Source of the DNA: Microbacterium luteum
GTDB lineage: Bacteria > Actinomycetota > Actinomycetes > Actinomycetales > Microbacteriaceae
Length of the DNA: 64,000 bases
NCBI RefSeq assembly: GCF_015277875.1
Contig: NZ_CP063814.1
Coordinates: forward strand, 1,178,001 to 1,242,000
Direction: 5' to 3'
Of this stretch, positions 23,104 to 31,317 are shown piece by piece; position 1 is the first letter of the stretch; every line of letters begins with the position of its first letter. The notes under the pieces were generated by a model. The model was not told where the DNA came from, made no database searches, and was given only the letters and a program-made list of their open reading frames with translations. The translations under genes were made by a program, and so were the position numbers.

Positions 23104-24564
23104 TCAGTGGGTGTCTTCGGCCTCGATCTCCGTGCGGTCGCCCGACCACAGGGTGTGGAAGGTGCCTTCTTTGTCGACGCGCTTGTACGTGTGGGCGCCG
23201 AAGAAGTCGCGCTGTCCCTGGATGAGGGCGGCGGGGAGCCGATCCGCGCGCAGCCCGTCGTAGTACGCCAGCGACGACGAGAACGCCGGCGCGGGGATTC
23301 CCACCCTCGCGGAGGTCGCGACGACTTCGCGCCACGCCGTCTGTGCGCGCTGCAGAGCCTCGACGAAGTACGGCGCCGTCAGCAGCACGGGCAGGTCGGC
23401 CTCGGTGTCGTAGGCCTCGGCGATGCGGTTGAGGAACTGTGCGCGGATGATGCAGCCGCCGCGCCAGATCTTCGACACCGCACCCAGGTCGATGTTCCAG
23501 TCGTACTCCGCCGCGCCGGCGCGGATCTCGTCGAAGCCCTGCGAGTAGGCGACGATCTTGGACGCGTAGAGGGCGAGTCGGATCTTCTCGATGAACGCGT
23601 CGGGGTCTTCGACGGTCCAGGACTGCTGCGCGTCGTCGGCAGGCCCCGGCAGGTCGCGGGAGACCTCGCGCTGCTCGGGGTGGCTGGACAGCGAGCGCGC
23701 GAAGGTGGCTTCGGCGATGCCGGAGACCGGCACGCCGAGGGAGAGGGCCGTCTGCACGGTCCAGGCTCCGGTGCCCTTGGCACCCGCCTGATCGAGGATG
23801 ACATCGACGAGGGGCTTTCCGGTGTCGGCGTCGACCTGACGGAGCACCTCGGCGGTGATCTCTATGAGGTACGACTCCAGTTCGCCGCGGTTCCATTCCG
23901 CGAAGACATCGGCGATCTCGGCGGGGGTCTTGCCGGTGCCGCGTCGGATGAGGTCATAGGCCTCGGCGATCAGCTGCATGTCGGCGTACTCGATGCCGTT
24001 GTGCACCATCTTCACGAAGTGGCCGGCGCCGTTGTGTCCGACGTGCGTGACGCAGGGCTCGCCTTCGGCGACCGCGGCGATGGAGGTCAGGATCGGCCCC
24101 AGGGTGACCCACGACTCGTCGGAGCCGCCGGGCATGATCGAGGGCCCGAGGAGTGCGCCCTCCTCACCGCCGGACACGCCCATCCCGACGAAGTTGATGC
24201 CTGTCTCGCGCACGGCCTTCTCACGGCGGATGGTGTCGGTGAACAGCGCATTGCCGCCGTCGACGATGATGTCGCCGGGTTCGAAGACCTCGACGAGCGA
24301 CTCGATCACCGCGTCGGTCGGCCTTCCGGCCTTGACCATGATGATCGCCGCACGCGGCTTCTGCAGCGACGCGGCGAACTCCTCGTAGGAGAACGCGGGG
24401 ACGAAGCCGGCTTCGGGGTGCTCGGCGACGAGCTCGTCGGTCTTGGCCCGAGAGCGGTTGTACACCGCCACCGTGTTTCCTTCGCGGCTGGCGAGGTTGC
24501 GGGCCAGATTCGAGCCCATCACCGCCAGACCGACCACGCCGATGTTCGCTGAGTTCTCGCTCAC
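23104..24564 (-). CDS. gnd: 6-phosphogluconate dehydrogenase, decarboxylating
   Basis: A 486-residue enzyme that oxidises 6-phosphogluconate to ribulose 5-phosphate with release of CO2 and NADPH. It shows the dinucleotide motif GVVGLAVMGSNLARNL, the substrate site KMVHNGIEYADMQLIAEAYDL with catalytic Lys, and a full-length all-helical C-terminal domain. The length matches the long GndA type. GTG start with AAGGAG upstream. It is divergent from the gluconokinase gene. The 166-bp gap holds one copy of the AT-rich operator found three times in this locus, so both genes probably answer to the GntR regulator at 26.2 kb. Confidence 0.97.
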   Translation of the reverse strand: MSENSANIGVVGLAVMGSNLARNLASREGNTVAVYNRSRAKTDELVAEHPEAGFVPAFSYEEFAASLQKPRAAIIMVKAGRPTDAVIESLVEVFEPGDIIVDGGNALFTDTIRREKAVRETGINFVGMGVSGGEEGALLGPSIMPGGSDESWVTLGPILTSIAAVAEGEPCVTHVGHNGAGHFVKMVHNGIEYADMQLIAEAYDLIRRGTGKTPAEIADVFAEWNRGELESYLIEITAEVLRQVDADTGKPLVDVILDQAGAKGTGAWTVQTALSLGVPVSGIAEATFARSLSSHPEQREVSRDLPGPADDAQQSWTVEDPDAFIEKIRLALYASKIVAYSQGFDEIRAGAAEYDWNIDLGAVSKIWRGGCIIRAQFLNRIAEAYDTEADLPVLLTAPYFVEALQRAQTAWREVVATSARVGIPAPAFSSSLAYYDGLRADRLPAALIQGQRDFFGAHTYKRVDKEGTFHTLWSGDRTEIEAEDTH

Positions 24565-24664
24565 GCGCGCTCCTTCTTGATCCGCTCGTCGGGTCGCCCG
24601 CGAGCCGCCGAGCGGCGTCCGGGCCGCTATACAGCCTAGGGTGTGGGTGCAACCGATACGATCG

Positions 24665-24680
24665 AATAAATCATATTATT
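24665..24680. promoter_or_regulatory. Gluconate-locus operator, copy A
   Basis: AATAAATCATATTATT is an imperfect palindrome (AATAA...TTATT) in an otherwise GC-rich gap between gnd and the kinase gene. Read on the minus strand it aligns with the two sites before the regulator gene: AATAATAYGATYTTT in consensus. Confidence 0.65.
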
Positions 24681-24730
24681 GAGTGCGGGGCGACCGATGC
24701 CCCGGAAGTCACAGACGACGGACCTGGAAC

Positions 24731-26167
24731 ATGATCATTCTCGCGTTGGAATCAAGCACCACCTCGGCCAAGACGCTCCTGTTCGACTCCGAGACCGGTC
24801 ACACCTCGGTGCGCAGTCGGCGCTTCGAGGTGCCGGGGCCCGACACCTCGGTCCGCGATCCCGACGCGATCTACACCCAGCTGATGGCCCTGGGTCGAGA
24901 AGCGGCTGCCGGCGTCGCGGTGGACCTCATCGTGCTCAGCGGCACCTGGCACGGCCTCACGCTTGTCGATGACGACCTGCGCGTGATCACCCCCGTGCGG
25001 GAGTGGCCCGACACGAGCGCTCAGGACCTGTCTGCGCGAGAGCGACGTGACGCCGATTTCACCTGGTGGTTCTACGAGCGCACCGGCTGCATGGTCAACG
25101 CGATCTATCCCGCGTTCAAGCTCGCATGGCTGTCGGAGCAGGGGGTCTCGCTCGACGGTCGACTCGCGCTGGACCAGGCCTCGCTGAACTTCGCCCGGAT
25201 GACCGGGGAGGCATCGACCAACGTCTCCCTCGCGTCCGGCACGGGAATGCTCGGCGCCGACAGCCTGGAGTGGGACGCGGAGGTCCTCGACCGGCTCGGC
25301 ATCGCCGATGTGCGCCTGCCGGCCCTGCGCGGCGCCGGCCACACCGTGCCGCTCTCGCGCGACGCGGCCGTGCTCCTCGGGCTTCGAGCCGGTATCCCGG
25401 TGCTCACGCCCGGGCCGGACGGCGGCCTCAGCCAGGTCGGGGACCGGGCCACCGAACCCGGGGACATGACGTTCTCGATGGGAACCAGCGGTGCCCTCAG
25501 GTTCGCGACGCGGCATCCCTCGTTCTCGCCGGCGATGAGCACGTGGTCGTACCGATCTCCGCTCGGCGCGCTGAGCGGGGCTGCGACCTCGGGATGCGGA
25601 AACTGCGTGGACTGGGCCAGGGAGCGGCTGTTCGGGCTGACGACCGACTACTCCGAGATCGAGCCGCTCCTGTCTGCGGACAAGACCGAGCTGCCCGTGT
25701 TCCTGCCGTTCCTGTTCGGCGAGCGCAGTCCGGGATGGCAGGACCAGCGCCGCGGCGGCTTCCTCGACCTGAAGCCCACCCACAGCCGCGCCGACATGTA
25801 CCAGGGCGTGCTCGAGGGGATCGTCTTCTCGCTCTACCACTGCTTCAAGGAGCTCACCGCTCTGAACGGCATGCCCCGGCGCATCGTCCTGTCGGGGGGC
25901 GTGCTGTCGTCGCCGTTCTGGACCCAGCTGGTCGCCGATGTCTTCGGTGCCGAGATGGAGGTCTCGGCTCTCCAGCACAGCTCGGTCGTCGGCGCGGTCC
26001 GCATGGGACTGCTCGCGAGCGGCCTGCCGTCGGAGCACGCCGCCTTCGACGACGCCGCTCCGGGGCATGTGACGCCGCGCTCCGAGCGGAAGGCCCACTA
26101 CGACGCGGAGTTCGGGCGGTATCTCGATCACTACTCGCAGACCCGTCCGGGATCGGATGCGACGTGA
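24731..26167 (+). CDS. Gluconokinase, FGGY family
   Basis: A 478-residue sugar kinase. The N-terminal FGGY domain begins LALESSTTSAKTLLFDSETG and the second domain holds the ATP-binding segments MTFSMGTSGALRF and RIVLSGGVLSSPFWTQLVADVF. It should phosphorylate D-gluconate to 6-phosphogluconate, the substrate of the divergent gnd product. The ATG at 24731 is chosen because homologues begin at the MIILALESS motif; the frame is open 16 codons further up. The next gene, convergent, is the regulator, with only 17 bp between them. The substrate rests mainly on gene context (gnd, gntP, idnO, idnD). Confidence 0.88.
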   Translation: MIILALESSTTSAKTLLFDSETGHTSVRSRRFEVPGPDTSVRDPDAIYTQLMALGREAAAGVAVDLIVLSGTWHGLTLVDDDLRVITPVREWPDTSAQDLSARERRDADFTWWFYERTGCMVNAIYPAFKLAWLSEQGVSLDGRLALDQASLNFARMTGEASTNVSLASGTGMLGADSLEWDAEVLDRLGIADVRLPALRGAGHTVPLSRDAAVLLGLRAGIPVLTPGPDGGLSQVGDRATEPGDMTFSMGTSGALRFATRHPSFSPAMSTWSYRSPLGALSGAATSGCGNCVDWARERLFGLTTDYSEIEPLLSADKTELPVFLPFLFGERSPGWQDQRRGGFLDLKPTHSRADMYQGVLEGIVFSLYHCFKELTALNGMPRRIVLSGGVLSSPFWTQLVADVFGAEMEVSALQHSSVVGAVRMGLLASGLPSEHAAFDDAAPGHVTPRSERKAHYDAEFGRYLDHYSQTRPGSDAT

Positions 26168-26184
26168 GGGCCCGCTGAGCGCCG

Positions 26185-26883
26185 TCAGCCCGACTCGCCC
26201 CTGACCTCGCGCAGCACCGTGTCGACATAGCGCCGCGTGTGGTGCTCCGCGGCGGCGGCGTCGCCGCGCGCGATGGCCGCTGCCGTCTGCGCGTGATTGT
26301 GCAGCGCCTCGTGCTCGGGCGTCGCGGGAGTGAGACCGACGCGGGATCTGCCGGCGATGACTTCGGCGATCGGCTTCTTCACCGCGGCGAGCATGAGGTT
26401 GCCGCTGGCATCGAGGATGAGGTCGTGGAAGGCGATGTCCGCGGCGAGGTACTCCTCCGTGTCTCCGCGGCCCTGCGCGCCGAGCTCCTCGAGGAGCGTC
26501 GAGAGACGAACGATCTCCGAGCGCTGCACGTCGCTCGCACGTGACGCGGCCAGTCGTGCCGCGATGGGCTCGATCGCGGCACGGAGCTCGGTGACGACGA
26601 CCAGCTGCTGCGCTCGTCGAGGGCCGGCCAGCTGCCAGGCGATCAGGCGCGGGTCCAGCGCGCTCCACGCTGTCGCCGGCTGCACGGTGACGCCGACGCG
26701 CCGACGCGAGGCGACCATCCCCATGGCCTCCAGCACGCGCACGGCCTCCCGGATGACCGTGCGGGAGACCCCGTACTCATCCTCGAGACCGGCGGCGGTC
26801 AGGACCTGCCCGGACGTCAGCTCGCCCGCGGCGATGCGGACGCCGAGGTCGTCGAGCACGTTCGTGTGCGAGGCCTGCGCCAC
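26185..26883 (-). CDS. GntR-family (FadR/FCD) regulator of the gluconate locus
   Basis: A 232-residue repressor. The N-terminal winged helix contains EYGVSRTVIREAVRVLEAMGMV and the all-helical FCD ligand domain (about 80-220) contains the metal-binding pattern around AADIAFHDLIL and HEALHNHAQTAAAI. The GTG at 26883 is chosen because TTGGAG lies seven bases upstream; the frame runs 46 codons further, across its own operators. It lies between the convergent kinase gene and the divergent gntP. Three copies of one AT-rich site precede gnd/kinase and this gene/gntP. The effector is probably gluconate or a phosphorylated derivative, as for GntR relatives. This is inference. Confidence 0.92.
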   Translation of the reverse strand: MAQASHTNVLDDLGVRIAAGELTSGQVLTAAGLEDEYGVSRTVIREAVRVLEAMGMVASRRRVGVTVQPATAWSALDPRLIAWQLAGPRRAQQLVVVTELRAAIEPIAARLAASRASDVQRSEIVRLSTLLEELGAQGRGDTEEYLAADIAFHDLILDASGNLMLAAVKKPIAEVIAGRSRVGLTPATPEHEALHNHAQTAAAIARGDAAAAEHHTRRYVDTVLREVRGESG

Positions 26884-26892
26884 GGCGACTCC

Positions 26893-26908
26893 AATAAATA
26901 CGATCTTC
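26893..26908. promoter_or_regulatory. Gluconate-locus operator, copy B
   Basis: AATAAATACGATCTTC, 10 bases upstream of the regulator's GTG. It shares AATAA and TACGATCTT with copy C, which begins 23 bp further on. Confidence 0.6.
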
Positions 26909-26915
26909 TGGTGGT

Positions 26916-26931
26916 AATAATACGATCTTTG
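26916..26931. promoter_or_regulatory. Gluconate-locus operator, copy C
   Basis: AATAATACGATCTTTG. Copies B and C are 23 bp apart start to start, about two helical turns, which would allow two dimers to bind on one face and block both the regulator and gntP promoters. Confidence 0.6.
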
Positions 26932-27039
26932 TGTAAGGATCGGGTGTCCTCGCGATGACTTGCGGAGGACGCTCGCATAGTACACGCGGACACCGCACGA
27001 CTTCGTCGGTGCCCTCGGCATATCAACGGAGATTCACCG

Positions 27040-28428
27040 ATGGAAGATTGGTCCCAGACCCTGGGCACGGCTCCGCTGCTGCTGATCGCAGCCGGCGCGA
27101 TCGCGCTCATCCTGCTGCTCATCATCGTCTTCAAGGTGCACGCCTTCCTGACGCTGATCATCGTCTCGCTCCTGACGGCCTTCGCCGCGCAGATCCCCGT
27201 GAGCGCCATCGCGACGACGCTCACCACGGGTCTCGGCGGCACGCTCGGCTCCGTCGCGCTGCTGGTGGCGCTGGGGGCGATGCTCGGCCGTCTGATCGAG
27301 CACTCCGGCGGCGCCAAAGCGCTCGCCGACCGGTTCGTCGACATCTTCGGCGAGAAGCGCGCGCCGTTCGCGCTGGGCATCGCCTCGTTGATCCTCGGGT
27401 TCCCGATGTTCTTCGACGCCGGCCTCGTCATGATGCTCCCGATCGTCTTCGCGGTGGCCCGCCGCGTGTCCAAGAACAACGTGCTGCTGTTCGGCATCCC
27501 GACCGCCGCGGCGTTCTCGGTCATGCACGTGTTCCTGCCCCCGCACCCGGGCCCGGTCACGGCGACCGAGCTCTACGGCGCCAACCTCGGGATCGTGCTG
27601 ATCGTCGGTCTGATCATCGCCTTCCCCACCTGGTACCTCTCCGGCTACCTCTGGGGAAAGTTCGTCTCGACGCGCATCCCGCTGCCGGTCCCCACCCTCT
27701 TCGGTGACATCGACGAGGACCAGCCGGTCAACCCGCCCAAGCCCGGCACGATCGTCGGTCTGCTGCTGCTTCCGATGCTCCTCATCTTCATGAACACCGG
27801 CCTGACCACCCTCGCCAGCATCGGCGCCGTCTCGGCCGATGACCTGTGGGTGCAGGTCCTGGTGCTGCTGGGCACCTCGCCCGTCGCCCTGCTCATCACG
27901 GTCCTGGTGGCCATGGTCGTGCTCGGAACGCGCCGTGGTGAGAAGGGCACGGCGATCGAGAAGCTGCTCGACTCGGCACTCGGCCCGGTCGCCTCGGTCA
28001 TCCTCATCACCGGCGCCGGCGGGATGTTCGGCGCCGTGCTGCGCGCATCGGGCATCGGTGAGGCCCTCGCCGACACGCTGAGCGACCTCGGACTGCCGGT
28101 CATCGTCGCCGCCTACCTCATCGCGGTCGTCATCCGCCTGGCCCAGGGCTCGGCCACCGTGGCTCTCGTGACCGCGGCTGGTCTGGCCGCCCCGGCGGTG
28201 CTCGCGGGTGACTTCAACCCGCTGCAGATCGCCGCGATCGTGCTCGCCACCGCCGCCGGCTCGGTCTTCGCCGGCCACGTCAACGACTCCGGGTTCTGGC
28301 TCGTGGGTCGCCTCATGGGAATGGACGTGAAGACGACGCTGAAGACCTGGACGGTTCAGCAGGCGATCGAGTCGGTCACCGCGTTCGTCTTCGTGCTCGC
28401 CGTATTCGGCGTCGCGTCGATGGTCTGA
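27040..28428 (+). CDS. gntP: Gluconate:H+ symporter, GntP family
   Basis: A 462-residue permease with about 12-14 membrane segments. Family hallmarks are the paired segments with GLGGTLGSVALLVALGAMLG, LGFPMFFDAGLVMMLPI, VFLPPHPGPV and GHVNDSGFWLV. GGAG precedes the ATG. It would import D-gluconate or, in the idonate setting, L-idonate or 5-ketogluconate; GntP-family members (GntP, IdnT) take all three. The idnO and idnD genes follow after 39 and 16 bp in the same direction, so the three form one operon. Confidence 0.94.
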   Translation: MEDWSQTLGTAPLLLIAAGAIALILLLIIVFKVHAFLTLIIVSLLTAFAAQIPVSAIATTLTTGLGGTLGSVALLVALGAMLGRLIEHSGGAKALADRFVDIFGEKRAPFALGIASLILGFPMFFDAGLVMMLPIVFAVARRVSKNNVLLFGIPTAAAFSVMHVFLPPHPGPVTATELYGANLGIVLIVGLIIAFPTWYLSGYLWGKFVSTRIPLPVPTLFGDIDEDQPVNPPKPGTIVGLLLLPMLLIFMNTGLTTLASIGAVSADDLWVQVLVLLGTSPVALLITVLVAMVVLGTRRGEKGTAIEKLLDSALGPVASVILITGAGGMFGAVLRASGIGEALADTLSDLGLPVIVAAYLIAVVIRLAQGSATVALVTAAGLAAPAVLAGDFNPLQIAAIVLATAAGSVFAGHVNDSGFWLVGRLMGMDVKTTLKTWTVQQAIESVTAFVFVLAVFGVASMV

Positions 28429-28467
28429 TCCGCCGAACGCACCCACCCCGACGACCGGAGGAAATCC

Positions 28468-29235
28468 ATGTCCGACATCTTCGACATCTCGGGCCGGCTC
28501 GCGCTGGTCACCGGTTCGACGCGCGGCCTCGGACGCTCGCTCGCCGAAGGCCTGGCGAACGCCGGTGCCCGCGTGATCGTGCACGGCCGAAACGCCGACG
28601 CGGCCGCTCGCTCAGCCTCCGAGATCGCCGACGCGTCGGGCCAGCCCGCCGCATCGGTCGCGTTCGACGTGACCGATGCGGCGGGTGTCGAGGAGGGGAT
28701 CGCCGGAATGATCGCCGCACTCGGCGTCCCCGACATCCTCGTCAACAATGCCGGCGTGCAGCGCCGCGCTCCGATCCAGGACTTCGCAGTGTCTGACTGG
28801 GATGACATCATCGCGGCGAACCTCAACGGCGTCTTCTACGTCTCGCGCTTCGTCGCACCCGCGATGATCGAGCGGGGCTCCGGCAAGATCGTCAACGTCG
28901 CGTCGGTCCAGTCGTTCCTCGCACGGCAGACGATCGCGCCGTACTCCGCCTCCAAAGGGGGAGTGGCGCAGCTGACCAAGGGGATGGCCGCCGATCTCGC
29001 CCGCCACGGCATCCAGGTCAACGCGCTCTCGCCGGGCTACTTCGCCACCGAGATGAACCGCGACCTCGTGGACGACCCCGCCTTCAGCGGCTGGCTCGCG
29101 CAGCGCACGCCCGCCCAGCGCTGGGGCGACTTCTCGGAGCTCGACGGTGCCCTGCGGTTCCTCGTCTCGGACGCCTCGAGCTTCGTCTCGGGGCAGAACA
29201 TCTTCGTCGACGGCGGAATGACCGCGGTCGTCTGA
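28468..29235 (+). CDS. SDR-family oxidoreductase, gluconate 5-dehydrogenase type
   Basis: A 255-residue classical short-chain dehydrogenase: cofactor motif TGSTRGLGR, NNAG (NNAGVQRR), Ser in NVASVQS, and the catalytic YSASK. The best match by memory is IdnO/Gno, which interconverts 5-keto-D-gluconate and D-gluconate with NAD(P)H. GGAGGAAA before the ATG is a strong ribosome-binding site. It sits between gntP and an IdnD-like dehydrogenase, which supports the idonate pathway: L-idonate to 5-ketogluconate to gluconate. Confidence 0.88.
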   Translation: MSDIFDISGRLALVTGSTRGLGRSLAEGLANAGARVIVHGRNADAAARSASEIADASGQPAASVAFDVTDAAGVEEGIAGMIAALGVPDILVNNAGVQRRAPIQDFAVSDWDDIIAANLNGVFYVSRFVAPAMIERGSGKIVNVASVQSFLARQTIAPYSASKGGVAQLTKGMAADLARHGIQVNALSPGYFATEMNRDLVDDPAFSGWLAQRTPAQRWGDFSELDGALRFLVSDASSFVSGQNIFVDGGMTAVV

Positions 29236-29251
29236 TCGGAAGGAGAGCGAT

Positions 29252-30274
29252 ATGCGCGCCGCGTTCATCGACAGCAAGGAGAGCATCCGCATCGCGGAGC
29301 TCGAGACCCCGCAGCCGACCGATGATCAGGTGCGCGTGCGCGTCGACTACGTCGGCATCTGCGGCAGCGACCTGCACTACTACTTCGACGGGGCCAACGG
29401 GGCGTTCGTCGTGCGCGAGCCCCTCATTCCGGGGCACGAGGTGTCCGGCCGCATCGACCACGACCCGACCGGGGAGTGGCAGCCGGGCACGCCGGTGACC
29501 GTGCACCCCGCGACCTTCGGCGAGCATCGCGACGACCTCGCAGACGCCCCGCACCTGTGGCCGGGCGGCGCCTACCTCGGGTCGGCCTCCACGTGGCCGC
29601 ACACCCAGGGCGGCCTGGTGGAATGCATCCTCGTCGATCGCGAGATGGTCCGTCCGCTGCCGCCGACCCTTCCGGTGCGCCGCGCGGTGCTCGCCGAGCC
29701 GCTCGCCGTGGCCCTGCACGGACTGGGGAAGGCCGGCGACGTGCGCGGCAAGAAACTGCTCGTCACCGGCGTGGGGCCGATCGGTCTGCTCGCGGTGGCC
29801 GCCTCGGTGGCCGCGGGCGCCGAGGTGACGGTGACCGACGTGTTCGACGAACCCCTCCAGCGGGCGCTGGCCCTCGGTGCGTCCGAAGCTCTGAACGTCA
29901 CCCGCGACGACGTGCCCGGAAGCGCATACGACGTCGTGCTGGAATGCTCCGGAGTCGCCGCGTCCATCAACACCGCGCTGAAGGCCGCAGCCATCGGCGG
30001 CATCGTCGTTCAGGTCGGGATGGTCCCCGATGCCGAACGCCCGCTGAACATCGCCGCCTTCATCTCGAAGGAGCTGCGCTGGTACGGCACCTTCCGCTTC
30101 AACGACGAGATCGACCACGCCATCGTGCTCCTCGACGAGAACCCGGGCATCGAAGACGTCGTCACCCACGTCATTCCCGCCGACGACGTCGTTGAGGCGT
30201 TCGCGACCGCGCGCGACTCGCGTGCATCCGGCAAGGTCGTCGTCGAGGTGTGGCCGTCGGGTCAGTCCCGGTAG
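29252..30274 (+). CDS. L-idonate 5-dehydrogenase-like zinc alcohol dehydrogenase
   Basis: A 340-residue medium-chain dehydrogenase. The catalytic zinc ligands are in YVGICGSDLHYYF (Cys) and PLIPGHEVSG (His-Glu), and the Rossmann motif is VTGVGPIGLLAV. The structural four-cysteine zinc lobe is missing, because the segment around HPATFGEHRDDLADAPHLWPGG lacks the cysteines; this is also seen in some IdnD proteins. It should oxidise L-idonate to 5-keto-D-gluconate, feeding the adjacent SDR. The last 13 bases overlap a small convergent gene. A sorbitol or other polyol dehydrogenase is the main alternative. Confidence 0.85.
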   Translation: MRAAFIDSKESIRIAELETPQPTDDQVRVRVDYVGICGSDLHYYFDGANGAFVVREPLIPGHEVSGRIDHDPTGEWQPGTPVTVHPATFGEHRDDLADAPHLWPGGAYLGSASTWPHTQGGLVECILVDREMVRPLPPTLPVRRAVLAEPLAVALHGLGKAGDVRGKKLLVTGVGPIGLLAVAASVAAGAEVTVTDVFDEPLQRALALGASEALNVTRDDVPGSAYDVVLECSGVAASINTALKAAAIGGIVVQVGMVPDAERPLNIAAFISKELRWYGTFRFNDEIDHAIVLLDENPGIEDVVTHVIPADDVVEAFATARDSRASGKVVVEVWPSGQSR

Positions 30275-30381
30275 GCCTGGCGCCCCATGCTGAAGAAGGC
30301 CAGCACCACGCCCACGCCGCCGATCGCGGCGATGGCTCCCACCGCCCAGAGAATGACGTGCGAGGCGAAGCCGTAGTCCAT
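30262..30381 (-). CDS. 39-residue single-pass membrane protein
   Basis: A small protein starting MDYGFASHVILWAVG, with one hydrophobic segment (about 7-32) rich in Gly/Ala/Val and a polar tail GRQAYRD. A strong GGAGGA ribosome-binding site lies eight bases before the ATG, which makes it a believable gene despite its size. It overlaps the 3' end of the idnD-like gene by 13 bp on the other strand. The function is unknown. The shape is that of small membrane subunits or regulators of transporters. Confidence 0.65.
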   Translation of the reverse strand: MDYGFASHVILWAVGAIAAIGGVGVVLAFFSMGRQAYRD

Positions 30382-30438
30382 GAAGGGTCCTCCGAGAAAG
30401 CTGGATCGGGTGCGTCTTCATCGTACCGGCTGCGCTGG

Positions 30439-30609
30439 TAGACTCGTCGCTGAACTTCGGCGAGGGATACGCGCATGACGTTGCGGCATCCGTGATCGAC
30501 GAGGGCGGACAGGCACTTCCTCACGCACTCGCGTTCGAGTCGAACACCCCATACCTCGCTCCTGACGGAGCATCGCAACGGGCCTGTGCGCCCGCAAGGA
30601 GAATCCATC
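30439..30609 (+). promoter_or_regulatory. Promoter and long 5' leader of rplY
   Basis: TAGACT at 30439-30444 is a good -10 box. If used, the transcript carries about 160 untranslated bases before the L25 start. The leader contains a six-codon reading frame (ATG at 30475, TGA at 30493) and a short GCTCC-TGAC-GGAGC hairpin shortly before the ribosome-binding site. Leaders this long are uncommon in the window, where many genes are leaderless, so post-transcriptional control of L25 is possible. Confidence 0.4.
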
Positions 30610-31233
30610 ATGTCGACCGAAATCGATGCGAAGGTCCACGCCGAGCTGCGTGAGAACTTCGGCAAGGGCTTCGCCCGCCGCCTGCGTGCCGCCGGCCAGA
30701 TCCCGGCCGTGATCTACGGCCACGGCACCTCGCCCGTCCACGTCGCGCTGCCCGGCCACCAGGTCTCGCTGCTCGTGCGTCGCGCCAACGCGCTGCTCGA
30801 GCTCGACATCGACGGCAAGGACCAGCTGACGCTCGTCAAGGACGTCCAGCGCGACCCGGTTCGTCAGATCATCGAGCACATCGATCTGCTCGTGGTCAAG
30901 AAGGGCGAGAAGATCCACGTCGACGTGCCCGTCACGGTCGTCGGTGAGCCCTTCGCCGGCACCATCGCCAACCTCGACGCATCCACCGTGCTGCTCGAGG
31001 TCGAGGCCACCCACATCCCCGAGCACGTCGAGGTCGACGTGGAGGGACTGGAGGACGGCGCCCATGTCACCGCGGGCGAGCTGAAGCTCCCGCGTGGCGC
31101 GTCGCTGGTCACCGAGGCCGACACGCTCGTCGTCGCCATCTACGTGCCGACCGCCGCGCTGGCCGCGGAGGAGGAGATCGCCGAGGCCGACGCCGAGGTC
31201 GCCGCCGAGCAGTCCGAGGAATCCGCGGAGTAA
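30610..31233 (+). CDS. rplY: 50S ribosomal protein L25/general stress protein Ctc
   Basis: A 207-residue protein of the long L25/Ctc (TL5) form. The N-terminal 5S-rRNA-binding beta-barrel (about 1-95) includes VIYGHGTSPVHVALP; the C-terminal TL5 domain (100-185) is followed by an acidic Ala/Glu-rich tail. It binds loop E of 5S rRNA in the central protuberance. AAGGAG precedes the ATG at 30610; an in-frame upstream start would lack this site. It is followed by a strong hairpin and then pth, an old and conserved neighbourhood. Confidence 0.96.
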   Translation: MSTEIDAKVHAELRENFGKGFARRLRAAGQIPAVIYGHGTSPVHVALPGHQVSLLVRRANALLELDIDGKDQLTLVKDVQRDPVRQIIEHIDLLVVKKGEKIHVDVPVTVVGEPFAGTIANLDASTVLLEVEATHIPEHVEVDVEGLEDGAHVTAGELKLPRGASLVTEADTLVVAIYVPTAALAAEEEIAEADAEVAAEQSEESAE

Positions 31234-31244
31234 TCGCGAGCGGA

Positions 31245-31279
31245 CACGAGGGGGATGCGCCGGTCGCATCCCCCTCGTG
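31245..31279 (+). terminator. Strong stem-loop between rplY and pth
   Basis: A 15-bp perfect stem: CACGAGGGGGATGCG (31245-31259) with its complement at 31265-31279, pentaloop CCGGT. No T-run follows. It is either a T-less actinobacterial terminator or a processing/attenuation hairpin that separates rplY expression from pth. Confidence 0.75.
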
Positions 31280-31317
31280 CTGTCTTCCGACCCGCCCCCG
31301 GACCGAGAGGAAAGCAC

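Noticed and set aside
23140..24552. Long plus-strand frame opposite gnd.
   Set aside because: A shadow of gnd, whose motifs and start signals are clear on the minus strand.
30439..30470. A tRNA-like sequence near GGCTGCGCTGGTAGACTCGTC.
   Set aside because: It has the look of a D-arm, but no acceptor or T-stem partners are present; the TAGACT is better read as a -10 box.
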